DNA of 64,000 nt, from the NCBI GenBank assembly GCA_036936605.1, contig JAUPFV010000001.1, positions 114,894,771 to 114,958,770 of the forward strand. The letters run 5' to 3'. The stretch comes from Limnanthes douglasii subsp. nivea (taxonomy: Eukaryota > Streptophyta > Magnoliopsida > Brassicales > Limnanthaceae). The notes beneath the pieces were generated by a model. That model made no database searches. It was not told where the DNA came from and worked only from the letters and a program-made list of their open reading frames with translations. Shown here in pieces: positions 33,250-45,064 of the stretch (its first letter is position 1; every line of letters starts with the position of its first letter). A program made the translations under genes and the position numbers.

Positions 33250-34455
33250 ATGGAACCAGGAAACGACGCTGATCTAACAGTTTGAAAAGCAATCAAAAAT
33301 TTGAGATCTGATCTGCGTGAGGAAGAAATAGGATAAGATAATCAAGGTATGGTGCAACAAGGTCATTCATATACCAAGGTTCGAATGAATCAATTGCTGG
33401 ACAAAATATCAGCATTAAATGAAAAATATGTTCAAAGAGATAACATATTTATTCATCAAGGCTAAAATCTGAGATATGAAAAATTGAAGAGAAATGTGAG
33501 TTTGAAAATAAATCTGATCAATCGTATACAGCTCATCGGATTTAAATTGATCCAAAGAAAACGTATTTTGAATCTGATTAAGAGCATTGTACCTCACAAA
33601 AAGAAAATAAAGGCAAACACATATATATTACGTCTAGTGATGCCGAATTCGATAGTTCGGAATCTAAGGAAGAATCATCTAAGAAAAAGAGGTATCCGGG
33701 ATCTTCAAAAGAAGAAAGAGGTCGGCCTCAAAAATCGCGTAAAGAATATAAACCAAAAAGAGACAATGTGCCTCATTTTTTGAGAGAAACTGAATGATGT
33801 GAAGGAAATACATCTAACTAACACATATGAGTGGTTATCGGAATTTGTATGCATTTATGGAAATCAGAGGAGATGACCAGTACGTACAAGTAGTAGACTG
33901 GAGAAATTCACCTTTAACAGCCGAGATAAGGTCAATTACTCTTCCGAAGCGTTTTGACATTTCTAAGGTCGAGAAATTCGATGGGATGCAAGATCCTGAT
34001 GATCATATCAAAAAATTCAAGAACTATATGATGAATTTCAAAGATGATGACTGGATGGTGTGTAGAGGATTTTATCAGACATTCAAGGGCAAAACATTGA
34101 AGTGGTATAATAAGATTCCAAAGGGATCTATTACTAACGTTAGAGTTTTCTATACAGCTTTCTGACGTCAGTTTGTGGGAAACAAAGAGATGCAAGGAAA
34201 TAAAGACACTATAACATAATTTAAGCAGGTTGTGGGAAATAAATTGAAGGACTATATGAAGTGTTTTATGTTAAGAAAAGCGGGATTGGATAATTTTGAA
34301 GAGTTGGTGGTTATAGAGCATTTTAACAAGGTTTATTACAACTGATTTAGCAAATGAAACAATAAAAATGATAGTCTTGACCATTAGAGCATGGTTCAAG
34401 TTGAAGACCAAATTAAAATGAAGGAATAAACTAGGTTTCGAAGATTGGTTGGACC
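33250..34455 (+). pseudogene. Element A gag, 5' part
   Basis: Starts ATGGAACCAGG at 33250. N-terminal block MNQLLDKISALNEKYVQRD (33387-33443) matches MNQLIDKINALNEKYERRD in element B. The gag domain at 33880-34200 has LPKRFDISKVEKFDGMQDPD, HIKKFKNYMMNFKDDDWMVC and TLKWYNKIPKGSI. It breaks off at 34455 where element C is inserted and resumes at 45065. Stops at 33280, about 33340, 34162 and later. Confidence 0.85.
34451..34455. repeat. Target site duplication of element C, left
   Basis: ggacc, repeated exactly at 45060-45064. Confidence 0.95.
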
Positions 34456-34869
34456 TGATGAGTCCGGATTTTGTCACCACTCTTTATGAGAACCGGACAT
34501 GGGCAGTTCAGACAACATCCACCTAACTGGACAGGGACAGTTCGGACAACCTCCACTCACTAAATTGTCCGAACAGAACTAAAGTATTAAACACTTAACC
34601 ACTTCATGACTAAGCTAATTACTTGCTTAACTTAAAACTGATGGGTCTTTAAACTCGACCCGAATCCATTTAAAACACAACCCGAAAGCCCATGTGGCCC
34701 AAAAATAAGGGTATAAATACCCAACCACCTACATTAAATGAGGGTAATGAAAATTAAATACACCCATGCAGCTCAATTCTCCTTCTACACTCTATCCAAA
34801 CATTAAATACCTTCGAAATACCACAAAACTCTGGACAAAATTACCCTCAAACGAAAATAAACCTCACCA
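34456..34869 (+). repeat. Element C 5' LTR
   Basis: TG...CA ends. TATAAATA at 34712-34719 is the likely promoter TATA box. Short inverted words (accggacatgggcagtt, gtccgaacag) recur within its first 120 bases. Confidence 0.95.
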
Positions 34870-34890
34870 AAATTGGCGACCACAGTGGAA
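34870..34890 (+). other. Element C primer-binding site region
   Basis: aaattggcgaccacagtgg directly follows the LTR; compare AATTGGCGACTCCACTGG in element B. The priming tRNA was not identified. Confidence 0.7.
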
Positions 34891-34942
34891 GAACGACGGT
34901 GCCTGAATCTAGTATTCGAAACCATCAGAAAAAACAGTTCGA

Positions 34943-36360
34943 ATGAATCCGGACGTGCAAGAAATACCACCAGCTTTGGCAGAAGTTGTAGGTGAAAATG
35001 ATGAATACACGATTGAGGAGCGTGATAGATTAGGAGTTGAAATAGAGGCTCTGAGGGCAGAAAGATAAAAGAAGGGCATAAAATAAAAGTCAAAGGCGTC
35101 AGTTGCTCATCATACTGATAACCCTAGAGAGCATGAGGCCTCAAAAACCCATATGAGCATGAAGAAGACTCATGCTAGCTCAAAAAAGTCTCACCGGTCT
35201 AAACCGGTGGAGAGCTCTGATTCAGACTCAGAATCTTCCAGCAGCTCCTCGGGCGAAGATGGAGTCGAAGAATCCCTGTCATCCAGCAGCGATGAAGGCC
35301 GTTCGAAAAAGAAACAGAAGTTAGTAAAAAAATATTCAAGAAAAAGAGATGGGCATGGAAAGTTAAAGAGGCATATAGGCAAAGGATCGTCTCATAGCCG
35401 GAGACACGTAGATCGGATGGTGATGGATCCTTTTGCCTTCCATGATGAACCAGGTATCTTTGCAACTCCTAATGAGGATATCATCTTCAGTCGTGGCCGG
35501 AATTGGAGACAATCTCCACTGTCCTTTTGACAGTGCAAAAATGAAAAACTAAGATGGCAGTAAAGACCCGGACAACCACTTGGAACAGTTCAAAAATTTC
35601 ATGATGAATTTTGATGATGACGACAAGTTGCTTTGTAGAGCATTCTCCCAATCCTTTACGGGGAGTGCCCTGAAATGGTATAACAGCCTACCGTAGGGGT
35701 GCATCAGAAATTTCGATACTTTTTGGGTGGCCTTCCGGAGGCAATTTGTTGGAAGTAAGGAGGTAAAGGGAAATGAAGACACAATCATCCATTGTGCCCA
35801 AGAACCGAATGAATCTCTAAAAGAATACATAAGTCGCTTTGTAAACACCAAAAATGGGTTGGCTGATTGCTTTGAACAAGTAGCAATAGCTTCTCTGAGG
35901 CATGGTTTAAACCCTGGAAACCTGGCTGATTTAGTAACCCGAAAGAAGGCCATGGCATGGGGAGGTCTGTTAAATCAAGTTGGAAAGCAGATTAATGTTG
36001 ATGAAACAAAAGAAAACAAGGGTGCACATGCTGGTGAGATCTGCTCCGGCTGCACCAAATCCAAACCAAAACCAGTCCGGGAACAAGGCCAGGGAGGCCG
36101 GGCAGAGTCATAACAGAGCCAAAGCTCTGTCTCAGCCAGCTGCTCCAGCACAAAGTCAACAATCTAGAAATAAGCGAGGACCTTGGGTCCAACCGGAGTG
36201 GTTTGCAGAATTAAAAGAAAACGTAGCCACCATTTATGACAAAACAAAAGACGAAGTACATTATAGAAGGCCGGCTGCGTTACAATCTCCTAGGGAGAGC
36301 CGTAACAATTGTTTCTGTTAGTATCATAATGATACTGGCCATACCACTGAGAATTGTATT
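34943..36360 (+). pseudogene. Element C gag
   Basis: ATG at 34943 (MNPDVQEIPPALAEVV). A Ser/Asp/Glu-rich low-complexity stretch follows at 35200-35300 (SSDSDSESSSSSSGEDG). The gag domain lies at about 35565-35960: DPDNHLEQFKNFMMNF-like, LKWYNSLP, FRRQFVGSKEVKGNEDTI, SLKEYISRF, LRHGLNPGNLADLV. Its first part is in another frame from the rest. The zinc-knuckle-like block YHNDTGHTTENC ends near 36357. Stops at about 35070, 35528 and 35695, plus one just before the knuckle, make it non-functional. Confidence 0.85.
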
Positions 36361-36363
36361 GCT

Positions 36364-37263
36364 TTGAAGCAAGAAGTCCAGAATTTAATTGAAAGAGGAA
36401 AGTTGGGAGCATATGTTAAAAGAAGAGGAGGCAATAGGCCTGATAACACTCATCCGGTTGGTCCAAACAATGCACGCACATCGGCTCCAGAAGGGGCCAT
36501 GGTGATAGTCGAGAGATTCGATGTAGAGTTGGAGTACTTGGACCCTGATCCTACCTGGAATAAAGTGGGGGTTATCGTAGAAAATTGCAAGTCGGTGTCC
36601 GGACTTATCAACTTTTTTGGGTCACTCACAATTTTTGGAGGAGACACCATGACAGCACCCACTGCTTCTTCAAGAAAGAGGCATGTTCATACTTTAGCTA
36701 CCCAACTGGAGGGAGGCATGACTTCCAATCAATCACAGATTCAATTTCCCTTCATTATTTTCGATGAGGATGACTTGAGGGATATAGCTAGTCCTCATGA
36801 AGATGCTGTTGTCATAGGAGCATCCATCGGGGGCAATGACATAAGACGGATTCTGGTGGACACCGGAAGTTCTGCCAATATTCTCTTTTTAACTTCCTAC
36901 AAAAAGATGAAAAATCCAGCAGTAATTCAGCGTTCGAACAGGTCAATTGTGGGTTTCACTGGAAGCTCAGTAGATGTGATCAGGGAGTTTGAGGAGGAAG
37001 TTTTGTTAGGCAAAGGCCCTTTTAAAAAAATGGTTAGAATACTGTTCGTCGTGGTGGATTATCCCACTTGTTATAATGCTATTATGGGGAGGTCTTGGCT
37101 CTCTAGGATGCATGCGGTGGCCTCAACAGTCCACCAATGTTTGAAATATGCTGTGCAAGGACAAGTGGGAGTTGTTCGGAGCAGCCAAAAGGTGGCAAGA
37201 GAATGTTATGCAACAACACTGGCCCCCCGGACGTTGGGGGTAGTTTGGATTAACGAAGAATAG
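36364..37263 (+). pseudogene. Element C aspartic protease region
   Basis: An open frame of 299 residues. The retropepsin active site ILVDTGSSANILF lies at about 36850-36890 with the DTG triad intact. Downstream VVVDYPTCYNAIMGRSWLSR is the second conserved block. The frame ends at a TAG, after which the RT frame starts. It is the only copy in the window with an intact DTGSSAN site: element B has GTG, A has DTW, F has ENT. Confidence 0.85.
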
Positions 37264-38760
37264 CAGTTTGAAGGGCTTTCTGGGGGAGAGGGTGAGATTG
37301 ATGACCCTAGAGAGACCCCTGGAGTTTTAATACCGATTGAAGAAGTTGAAACACATTCATTGGCTGAAGGAAAAAGTGTTAAGATAGGATCCAAGATGAC
37401 ATCAGAATTAAAGGGAAAAATGTTAGAGTTCCTGAAAGACCATCAGCATGTTTTTACTTGGTGCAATGCTGATGTTACCGGAGTGCCAACATATATTATG
37501 TCCAACCAACTGTCCATTTGAAGGGACATAGCACTTGTGATACAAAAAAGAAGAGCTTTTTCCAAGGAAAAGACTGATGTCATAGTTCAAGAGGTTGACC
37601 CGCTAACTAAAATGGAGCACATAAATGAGTCTCAGTACCCTTTATGGACAACCAATCCGGTATTAGTGAAAAAGAAAAATGGCAAGTGGCGTATGTGTAT
37701 CGATTTCACAGATCTCAACAGGGTTTGCCCGAAGGATTTATACCCAGTTCCCCGGATTGATCAATTGGTAGATTCCACATCTAGGAACAAGCTGCTATCT
37801 TTTATGGATGCCTTCTCCGGGTATAATTAGATTCAAGTGGATCCGAAGGATCAGGAGCATACTACGTTCTTTACTGATAGGGGCCTTCATTGTTACAAGG
37901 TGATGCCATTTGGTTTAAAATATTCTGGGGCTACCTATCAGAGGTTGGTAAACAAAGATTTTGCTGATCAAATTGGAAGAAATATGGAAGTATACATCGA
38001 CGATATGATGGTCAAAAGTATGGAAGAAGAGCTACACTTGGTAGATCTCCAAGAAACTTTTGCTAACTTAGTAAAAGTGAATTTGAAATTAAACCCAGAG
38101 AAGTGTGTTTTTGGAGTGGAGTCCGGCAAATTCTTGGGGTATGTGATAAGTGAGCAAGCGATACAGCCTGATCCAGACCAACTTAATGCTTTACTATAGA
38201 TGGAGCCTCCTCAGAATATTAAAGAAGTACAACGATTGACTGGGAGGCTGGCTGCACTAAACTGATTTATTTCAAGGTCATCGGACAAGTGCGCCCCGTT
38301 TTTTCAAACTTTGAAAGGTGCGAAAGACTTCAATTGGTCCCCACAGTGTGATGAGGCCTTCGATGAGATTAAAAAGCACTTGTCTTCTTCCAAGACTTTG
38401 TCTAAACATGGTGATAGAGAAACTCTCTTCGTATATTTGGCAGTCTCTGATTGTGCCATAAGTTCAGTATTGGTAAGGGAAGTAGATAATTATCCCCGTC
38501 CGGTGTATTACATCAGTAAGAGCTTGATAGATGCAGAAAAACGCTATCTGAAGCTTGAAAAATTAGCGTTTTCCCTGGTGATTGCAGCGAGGAAGATGAG
38601 ACCTTATTTTCAGGCTCACCCTATCATTGTCCGGACGTCTTTTCCTTTGAAAATGTTCTCCAAAAGGCCGAAATTTCAAGTAGAATGACTAAGTCGTCAG
38701 TGGAATTGGGAGACTTCGATATTGATTTTGCTCCTTGAACATCAATCAAAGCCCAATCAA
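37264..38760 (+). pseudogene. Element C reverse transcriptase and first RNase H
   Basis: RT blocks: YPLWTTNPVLVKKKNGKWR, CIDFTDLNRVCPKD, LLSFMDAFSGYN (37800), MPFGLKYSGATYQRLVNK, the catalytic YIDDM (37993) and KFLGYVISEQ. RNase H part: FVYLAVSDCAISSVLV, YYISKSLIDAEKRYLKLEKL, VIAARKMRPYFQAH. In-frame stops at 37828 (GYN-stop-I where relatives have Gln), 38198, 38263 and 38736 (relatives have Arg). Most fit C-to-T change of CAG or CGA codons. Catalytic residues of RT are intact. Confidence 0.9.
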
Positions 38761-39329
38761 TGGCTGATTTCGTAGTTGAATTTCACTCAGATAGGGACAT
38801 TAAGCAAACAACTGATGTGAAAGACAAAAAAGTCTGGGTCATCCGGACTGATGGTGGATCAAGTACCATGGGATGTGGTGCTGGGGTATGTTTGACCTCT
38901 CCGTACGGAGACAGAATGTATCAAGCTATATGTTTTGCTTTCAGGGCTTCTAATAATGAGTCCAGATATAAAGCTGTTATAGCTGGTTTGAAATTGGCTC
39001 TTATTTGTGGAGCCAAAAGGGTCAAGTTAATGAGCGATTCTCAGCTGGTTATCCATCATGCACAAGGTCAATCCGAAGCTAAAAAGGAGCAGTTGGTTAA
39101 ATACTTACTTCTTCTTAAAGAAGTAGCTCTTAATTTTAAAAGCATAATCTATGAACACATACCCCGAACAAAAAATACACTGGCAGACTCCTTGGCAACC
39201 ATAGCCTATACTGATTCCTACCCTTGGATTCATGTGCTGGAGTGTCCATCCATTCGAATCAGTCTGGGTAAGGAAGAAGAAAGTTTCGATAAACAAGGCT
39301 CGTGGATTTGTCATCTTGCCACTGGATAA
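38760..39329 (+). pseudogene. Element C second (archaeal-type) RNase H
   Basis: Open frame of 189 residues: VIRTDGGSSTMGCGAGVCL (first Asp), FRASNNESRYKAVIAGLKLA (Glu), KLMSDSQLVIHHAQGQ (Asp), EHIPRTKNTLADSLATIA (last Asp). This second RNase H is the hallmark of the Tat lineage of plant Ty3/gypsy elements. It looks intact as a domain. Confidence 0.9.
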
Positions 39330-40507
39330 ATCAATAGCAAGAAAAGTAAAATACAACGCTCGTGGTTTTGTCATCCTAAGGGATATTCTTTATAAGAAAT
39401 CTTATAGTAGACCCCTCTTACGATGTTTGGGGGTCGACGAATCTCAGATAGTGCTCTCCGAATTACATGATGGTGAGGGATTAGCTCACTGTGGATTCAG
39501 GGCTCTAACAAGGAGAGTTTTGTTAGCTTGGTTTATATTGGCCCTCTATAATGCAAGATGCTAAGGAGTTGGTGAGGAGGTGTGACCCATGCCAGAGATA
39601 TAGCAATGAAACTCATATCCCAGCCATACCTTTAGAGTCAATCACTGAGCTAATACCTTTTGCTCGATGGGGGTTGGACTTACCTCTACCCATGGCGTCC
39701 GGAGGGTGCCGAACTATAATCGTCGCTATTGATTACTTTTCAAAGTGGATTGAAGAAGCTCTTTTGGCAGGTACGATATCAAAGGATGTTATAAAATTCA
39801 TTTTATCCAATATCTGCTGCAGATTTGGAATTCCACAAAAGATAACAACATACAATGGACCACAGTTCGACAACAAGGAAATGGAGAGTTTCTGTGTCTC
39901 TAGAGGCATACAACATTGCTTCTCTTCCCCTTTCCACCCACAGGAAAATGGTCAGGTCGAAGTGGCCAACAGGACAATACTGTCAGGTCTGAAGAAGAAT
40001 TTAGAAGGGACTGCTGGGAAATGGCCTAGTTATTTGCAAGAAGTTTTGTGGGTTTACCGAACCACTCTCGGGGCTGCAACACAAGAGTCTCCCTTTGCCT
40101 TAGTATATGGAATGGATGCCATAGCCCCCATAGAAGCTACTCTCCCTTCATTTCGAGTTCATATTTTTTCTGAACACGCTAACGAGGTGGCTATGAGAGG
40201 CCAACTTGACTTAATAGAGGAAAGAAGAGTTAAGGATCACCTTAGAGCTGTACACTATCAAGGTTTGATGAGAAGCGGGTTCGCTTCTAAAATTAAGAGA
40301 AGGGATTTTCAACCGGGGGATAAGGTGTTGAGAAACGTTTTCCTACACACTAAAGAGAAGCAGTTCGGTAAGTTGGCTCCAACTTGGGAAGGACCCTATG
40401 TGGTCATTGAAAAGTTTAAGCCTGGGACATACTGGCTCCAAGACAAAGATGGAAGGATTTTGAATCACCCTTGGAATATTGAACACCTCCGGTTGTACTT
40501 GGAATAG
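39330..40507 (+). pseudogene. Element C integrase
   Basis: Zinc-binding part: ELHDGEGLAHCGF and CDPCQRY. Core: FARWGLDLPLPMASGG (first Asp), ITTYNGPQFDN where relatives have TDNGPQF, so the second catalytic Asp is Tyr, and HPQENGQVEVANR (Glu). C-terminal module: GDKVLRNVFLHTKEKQFGKL, TWEGPYVV and PWNIEHLRLYLE at the end (40505). A frame change near 39550 separates zinc finger and core. Reading stays open for 318 residues in the core frame, but the Asp loss should abolish strand transfer. Confidence 0.92.
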
Positions 40508-40584
40508 AAACTATATAAATATTTACTTGTTTAAAAGTTCATGTAAATATTTGGGGGCATACTCTTTCCTACCCTGGTGGTGCG

Positions 40585-40606
40585 GGGAGGTTTTAATGAG
40601 GTGTCC
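40585..40606 (+). other. Conserved post-integrase motif (element C)
   Basis: gggaggttttaatgaggtgt, 80 bases after the integrase stop; matches the block in A, B, D and E. Confidence 0.6.
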
Positions 40607-41013
40607 AGGCTCTTTTATAAAATTTGATGCCTTCTTAATAATCCGGAGTGTTTTTACTTAATTTTTTCGGTAAAGTTTATATTTGAACAGGTCGGATTAA
40701 ATTGAAGGAGTGATGACTACTTAATCATTTGTCATCGAAGAATTTAAACACTCTCACGTTAAAACATTTATGAAGTAACCAAGGGATGTTTAAACATCAG
40801 CTCCCAAAATTGAAAAACTATGCAAGAGTTGTGCAAAATAAAGCTACCCATTGAAACCTACGAAGTGCCTGGGCCATCCAAGGACTTTAAATTATCAAAA
40901 CAAAAAATATTTATCCGGTCAAGAACCGGACACAGTTACAAAAAATGCCTTGGCCGTCTAGGAACTTTGGTTTAATCAAAACAAAATTCCTGACTCTTAG
41001 AGTATTTACGCCA
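40607..41013. other. Element C spacer between pol and antisense ORF
   Basis: No gene. Two similar blocks (gtgcctgggccatccaagga at 40866 and a diverged copy tgccttggccgtctaggaac at 40947) form a local duplication of about 80 bp. Confidence 0.5.
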
Positions 41014-41538
41014 AAGTGATAGACACTCAGGAAGATATGTACGCCAAAGTGAAGTCGGACATGGTCTTGCTCTTTCATGAGAAATTTCTGAAGAGGAATC
41101 TGGGAGATTCCTGACTTTTGTAGACTACGAAGACCTTCCCTTCCACACGATGGCTGATGGTGACAAGCATGATTACTCCAGTGCTGACTCATCCGATGAA
41201 GAAGAGAAAACTGGGGAGAGTCCAGATGAGGAAAATGATGATCTCAAGAAGAAGAAAACTAGTGAGGCTGACTCACCTGGACTCTCCCCGGTTTTCTTCT
41301 TCTTGAGATCATCATTTTCCTCATCTAGACTCTCCCCAGTTTTCTCTTCTTCATCGGATGAGTCAGCATTGGAGTAATCATGCTTGTCACCATCAGCCAT
41401 CGTGTGGAAGGGAAGGTCTTCGTAGTCTACAAAAGTCCATAAATCTCCCAGATTCCTCTTCAGAAATTTCTCATGAAAGAGCAAGACCATGTCCGACTTC
41501 ACTTTGGCGTACATATCTTCCTGAGTGTCTATCACTTG
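41014..41538. repeat. Large near-perfect palindrome in element C
   Basis: Left arm about 41014-41260 and right arm about 41291-41538 are inverted copies, about 246 bp each, around a 30-bp centre. Outer ends: agtgatagacactcaggaag (left) and its complement ending ctatcact (right). There are a few mismatches (for example gattcctgactt against gatttatggactt). The right arm is the 3' end of the antisense ORF, so the left arm is an inverted duplication of that coding end. Confidence 0.9.
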
Positions 41539-44108
41539 GTTGGTATAGGCATCAATCCTAGCTTGGATTTTTGCCTCTTGCTCCCTTAGCAAATCAGCTT
41601 TTTCTTGTGCAGCCTTGGACACCGAGTCCTCAAGCGAGATCTTGCCATTGGTCAAAGTATGAATGACCCTGTCCCTAGCCTTCACCTCCTCTTTCGAAGA
41701 AGAGAGATCTTTCTCCAAACCGGATTGCTTTGTTCGGAGTTCTTTGATAGTATCTTCTAAGGTAGATACCTTTGTAGCCCAATCCTCCTGGTTCTTCTTT
41801 AACTCCTCATTCTCCCTCTTCAAAACATCAGCATTTTGGTTGGCAATAAGGAGGTCACCAGACAATTTCTCTTTGTCAGAATTAAGGGCATTAATAATAG
41901 CTGACTGACCTCGCACTTGCTTCTCCAAACTAAGCAATGGCTGAATATTACTTAATATAGAGTGAGTTATAACATCTCTTTCACTTGAAACAGAGAAATA
42001 CTTACCATTGAAGGTAACGATGTTCGAAGAACTCGGGGGGAGGTAAGGTCCAGCGAAATCATCCTTAGGATGATTTTCGAAGTAAAGACCAATTTCTTCA
42101 AGACCACTAATATCAACACCATCAATGCTGATGTCCCCTCCTGCACCCCCTCCGGTTTGGAAGTCACTGGGGATGCCTTCTGCTTGAGTTGGGTCAGTAG
42201 GGTCAACAAGGGGAAGGGGCTTTGGAGGCCGGAGGGAAATCTCATCACCCTTGGAGGTCTTCTTCTTCTTGGTCTCCATATCCTGGCCCTCTGCTCCCCG
42301 TTTCCTATTTTTCTTAGGAACTTTTGGAGGTTTCGGAGATCCTGCCACTTCTCTAGTACTTTCATGCTCCACTACTTCTAGAAGAGCAGCATTAATTTGT
42401 CCTTGATTTGGCCCCTTTTGGTTTGTTGGAGCAGTTTCCTCCACTTCGGTGGGATTGGATTCAACCACACTCTGTTTGCCTTTACCTTTCTTTCCCTTCA
42501 TCTTACTTGGGGCTTTGGCTCTACCGGGCAGATACAATGCTCCGTCCAGTGCGTGTGTTCTTTTAAGAACTACTTCCGGAGGGGGTGGGGTGGTAAGTTC
42601 CTCCCAGGATAAGTCCCTTCGGTCAGTGGTATTCCAGAGGTAGGACCTTGTTAGATTGCCTCCGGTAAAGGTGTTGTGGAAGCGATTCCCCCACTTCTCA
42701 GTAGCCCAAGCATTTAGCTTGGTGCAAGTGGTCTGCCCAGCCTTCAGGTAGTCACTGAAGTCCTTAGGCAGCACTACCAAGAAACAGAAAAAAAAAGACA
42801 AGTCAGATAAAAAAAATTGTGAAAAATAAAGGTGGGAATGTGAGATGAGATTCTTACCATCGCTTCGCCATCTGCTGGTAAGGAGGCTCGGGTTGACACT
42901 GGCTTTAATCTTCCTCTCATTTTCCCAGGCACCACTCACAAACAATAAATGAGTCTTCCAATTTCTTTCCGACTCAAGCAGATCGTCCACTGCTTTGTAA
43001 TTATCACCCATGTTGAAGTGATAGAAAGGAATATGGTGGTTTCTGCAGAGGCTGGCCACAACTGCAAACTGCTCAATTAGAAGGGGAATTCCGGAGAGCC
43101 TGGAGGCCATAATACAGGCCATGAGAGTGTACCATGCGTTGGGGCTCAGTTGGCTTGGGCAAAGTTTGATGAGGTGAAAGTATTTCACTATCTCCAGGTC
43201 TAAGGGAAACCTTAGTCCCCAGTTGAAGAGCTCAGTGAAGAAAACTATTTCACTGAGCTTGCAGTCCATCGGTGTCTCTGGATCCACCAGAATTCTTATT
43301 TTGACATTCTCCGGGATCGCTCATTTTGTTCGCATCCGACCCAGTTCGGCTGTGTGGATGAAAGCATAATTAAGTTTTTGCAAAGCTATCAGATATTTAA
43401 CACTTACCTTGTGGAAACAAGGTCCCACTTTTCCCACAAGGCACTCCGGCAAATCCGGATGCCTTAAGCATAATTTCTCCTTGCCTTTGTCCTTCTTGGC
43501 AGAAATAGCCTCACTTGTTTTCCCGAAGACTTCGGACTCAAAGGGAGCTTCTTCAATAAAATCCTACATCACGTCTTCCATTTACATGGAGGGGTTTTCA
43601 TTTGTTTTTGGGTGAGAGGAGCTAAAGTTTGGCTCAGCAGGCCCTCCGGATTGTTGGGCTTCGCTGGCTTCTTGTAGTATGGACTCCGGTTAGGGCTCAG
43701 ATGCAGTGGTTTCTTTTTGGAGACTTGAACTAGATGCCTCCGGTCTAGACAGTTTGTCCTTAGGAATCTTAATGGGTGCTTCTGACCCCGTATTGCTATC
43801 TTTAGCCCCTGATTTGGAAGGTGTACCTTTTAGAGCTTGCCCTTTTACCAAGCGACCTTTTCTCCGATCTACTAACTTCTCTGGAGAGGTGTCAGCGTCC
43901 GATCCCATGGCAATAAATGGGGAAGGTTTCTTAAAAGTGGTAACTGCCTGCCCTGGTTCAACAATAGGCTCCGATTCCTGAACCGATGAGCCCGATACAA
44001 TTGGTGAAAGGTTGGGCTGGAACAATCTCCTAGGTTAAAACTCTTAGTTGAAGAAGAGCCCCGATCAGGCTCTAAGCTTGGGGTTTCTGATTTGTCGATA
44101 GGGGACAC
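41173..44108 (-). pseudogene. Element C antisense extra ORF (PF04195-type)
   Basis: Runs opposite to pol. The main open frame, 43287-41173, has 704 codons. The core domain lies at 43230-42860: LFNWGLRFPLDLEIVKYFHL, SPNAWYTLMACIMASRLSGI, YHFNMGDNYKAVDDLLESER, LLFVSGAWENERK and SRWRSD, matching the 'putative gypsy-type transposase' domain. A likely 84-base intron (42857-42774, GTAAGA...GGTAG) is in frame and stop-free, so the frame reads through. Then a basic/acidic linker, a coiled coil (about 42000-41560: NSDKEKLSGDLLIANQN, LEDTIKELRTKQSGLEKDL) and LLFHEKFLKRNLGDLWTF. The last 60 residues read into the palindrome. The N-terminal part (44108-43290) has stops and a frameshift. No function is known for these ORFs. 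Confidence 0.85.
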
Positions 44109-44314
44109 AGGGAGGCCTGCAGCAAGGCGTCTTTCTCATTTGACTTTTTGAGCTTTCTCTAACTCCGACAAATTGAGCCACCCACCTTTTATTAAAGCGC
44201 TCCTCGCTGTGAACAAAAACTCACAACAGAATAAAGTGTTTGTTTTTTAGAAAGAGAGCTTTGAAGTTTAACAGAGCAAGGATGATGAAGATGGTAAAAC
44301 ACTAGAAAAATGAC

Positions 44315-44323
44315 TAATTTATA
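44315..44323 (-). promoter_or_regulatory. Possible TATA box for the C antisense ORF
   Basis: TATAAATTA on the minus strand, about 200 bases upstream of the first ATG of the antisense ORF. Confidence 0.35.
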
Positions 44324-44631
44324 GTAAAGGTGCAAAATATGCTTCGATACCTAGGAGGATTCGAAAGGGTTGCAATGATTAAAAACGACGCTGATGTCAT
44401 CCTCATTAAATGAAGAGGTTGCTTTTTGAAGTAAGTGGGAGCGCTGTTCTAGGGAAAAAAGCGTCTGGTATGGCAAATCAGAAAAGGACACGTGTCCCAC
44501 GATCTCTGGCTAAAACCCATTTAGTTTCTGAGAACTTTTTTTGTCCGTATAAATCCCTTACACAGTTCGAAAATCTATCCGGATACAAGCTAATTTTTTA
44601 GGTCTTGTCAAAAGGCCTTTTTACACCACCT

Positions 44632-44641
44632 AAAAAAGGGG
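44632..44641 (+). other. Element C polypurine tract
   Basis: aaaaaagggg, 4 bases before the 3' LTR; the expected plus-strand primer. Confidence 0.8.
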
Positions 44642-44645
44642 CTAC

Positions 44646-45059
44646 TGATGAGTCCGGATTTTGTCACCACTCTTTATGAGAACCGGACAGGGGCAGTTCG
44701 GACAACATCCACCTAACCGGACAGGGACAGTTTGGACAACCTCCACTCACTAAACTGTCCGAACAGAACTAAAGTATTAAACACTTAACCACTTCATGAC
44801 TAAGCTAATTACTTGCTTAAATTAAAATTGACGTGTCTTTAAACTCGACCCGAATCCATTTAAAACACAACCCGAAAGCACATGTGGCCCAAAAATAAGG
44901 ATATAAATACCTAACCACCTACATTAAATGAGGGTAATGAAAATTAAATACAACCAGGCAGCTCAATTCTCCCTCTACACTCTATCCAAACATTAAATAC
45001 CTTCAAAATACCACAAAAATCTGGACAAAATTACCCTCAAACAAAAATAAACCTCACCA
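44646..45059 (+). repeat. Element C 3' LTR
   Basis: 414 bp, aligning without gaps to the 5' LTR. TATAAATA is conserved at 44902-44909. Confidence 0.95.
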
Positions 45060-45064
45060 GGACC

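Larger units (their letters stand above)
34456..45059 (+). mobile_element. Full-length Tat-type Ty3/gypsy element C
   Basis: 10,604 bp with 414-bp LTRs (34456-34869 and 44646-45059) that begin TGATGAG and end CTCACCA, a 5-bp TSD GGACC, primer-binding site after 34869, polypurine tract before 44646, gag, protease, RT, two RNase H domains, integrase and an antisense extra ORF. By eye the LTRs differ at about 18 of 414 positions (4.3%). pol has stops and integrase lacks a catalytic Asp, so the copy is dead although nearly complete. Confidence 0.95.

Noticed and set aside
34943..40507. Element C as an active, autonomous retrotransposon
   Set aside because: Despite perfect target duplication and complete structure, gag and pol have several stops, and integrase has Tyr in place of the second catalytic Asp.
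41173..43287. A 704-residue intact protein gene of the host
   Set aside because: It lies within element C, antisense to pol, shares its domain with the broken copies in A and B, reads through a probable intron and ends inside a palindrome.
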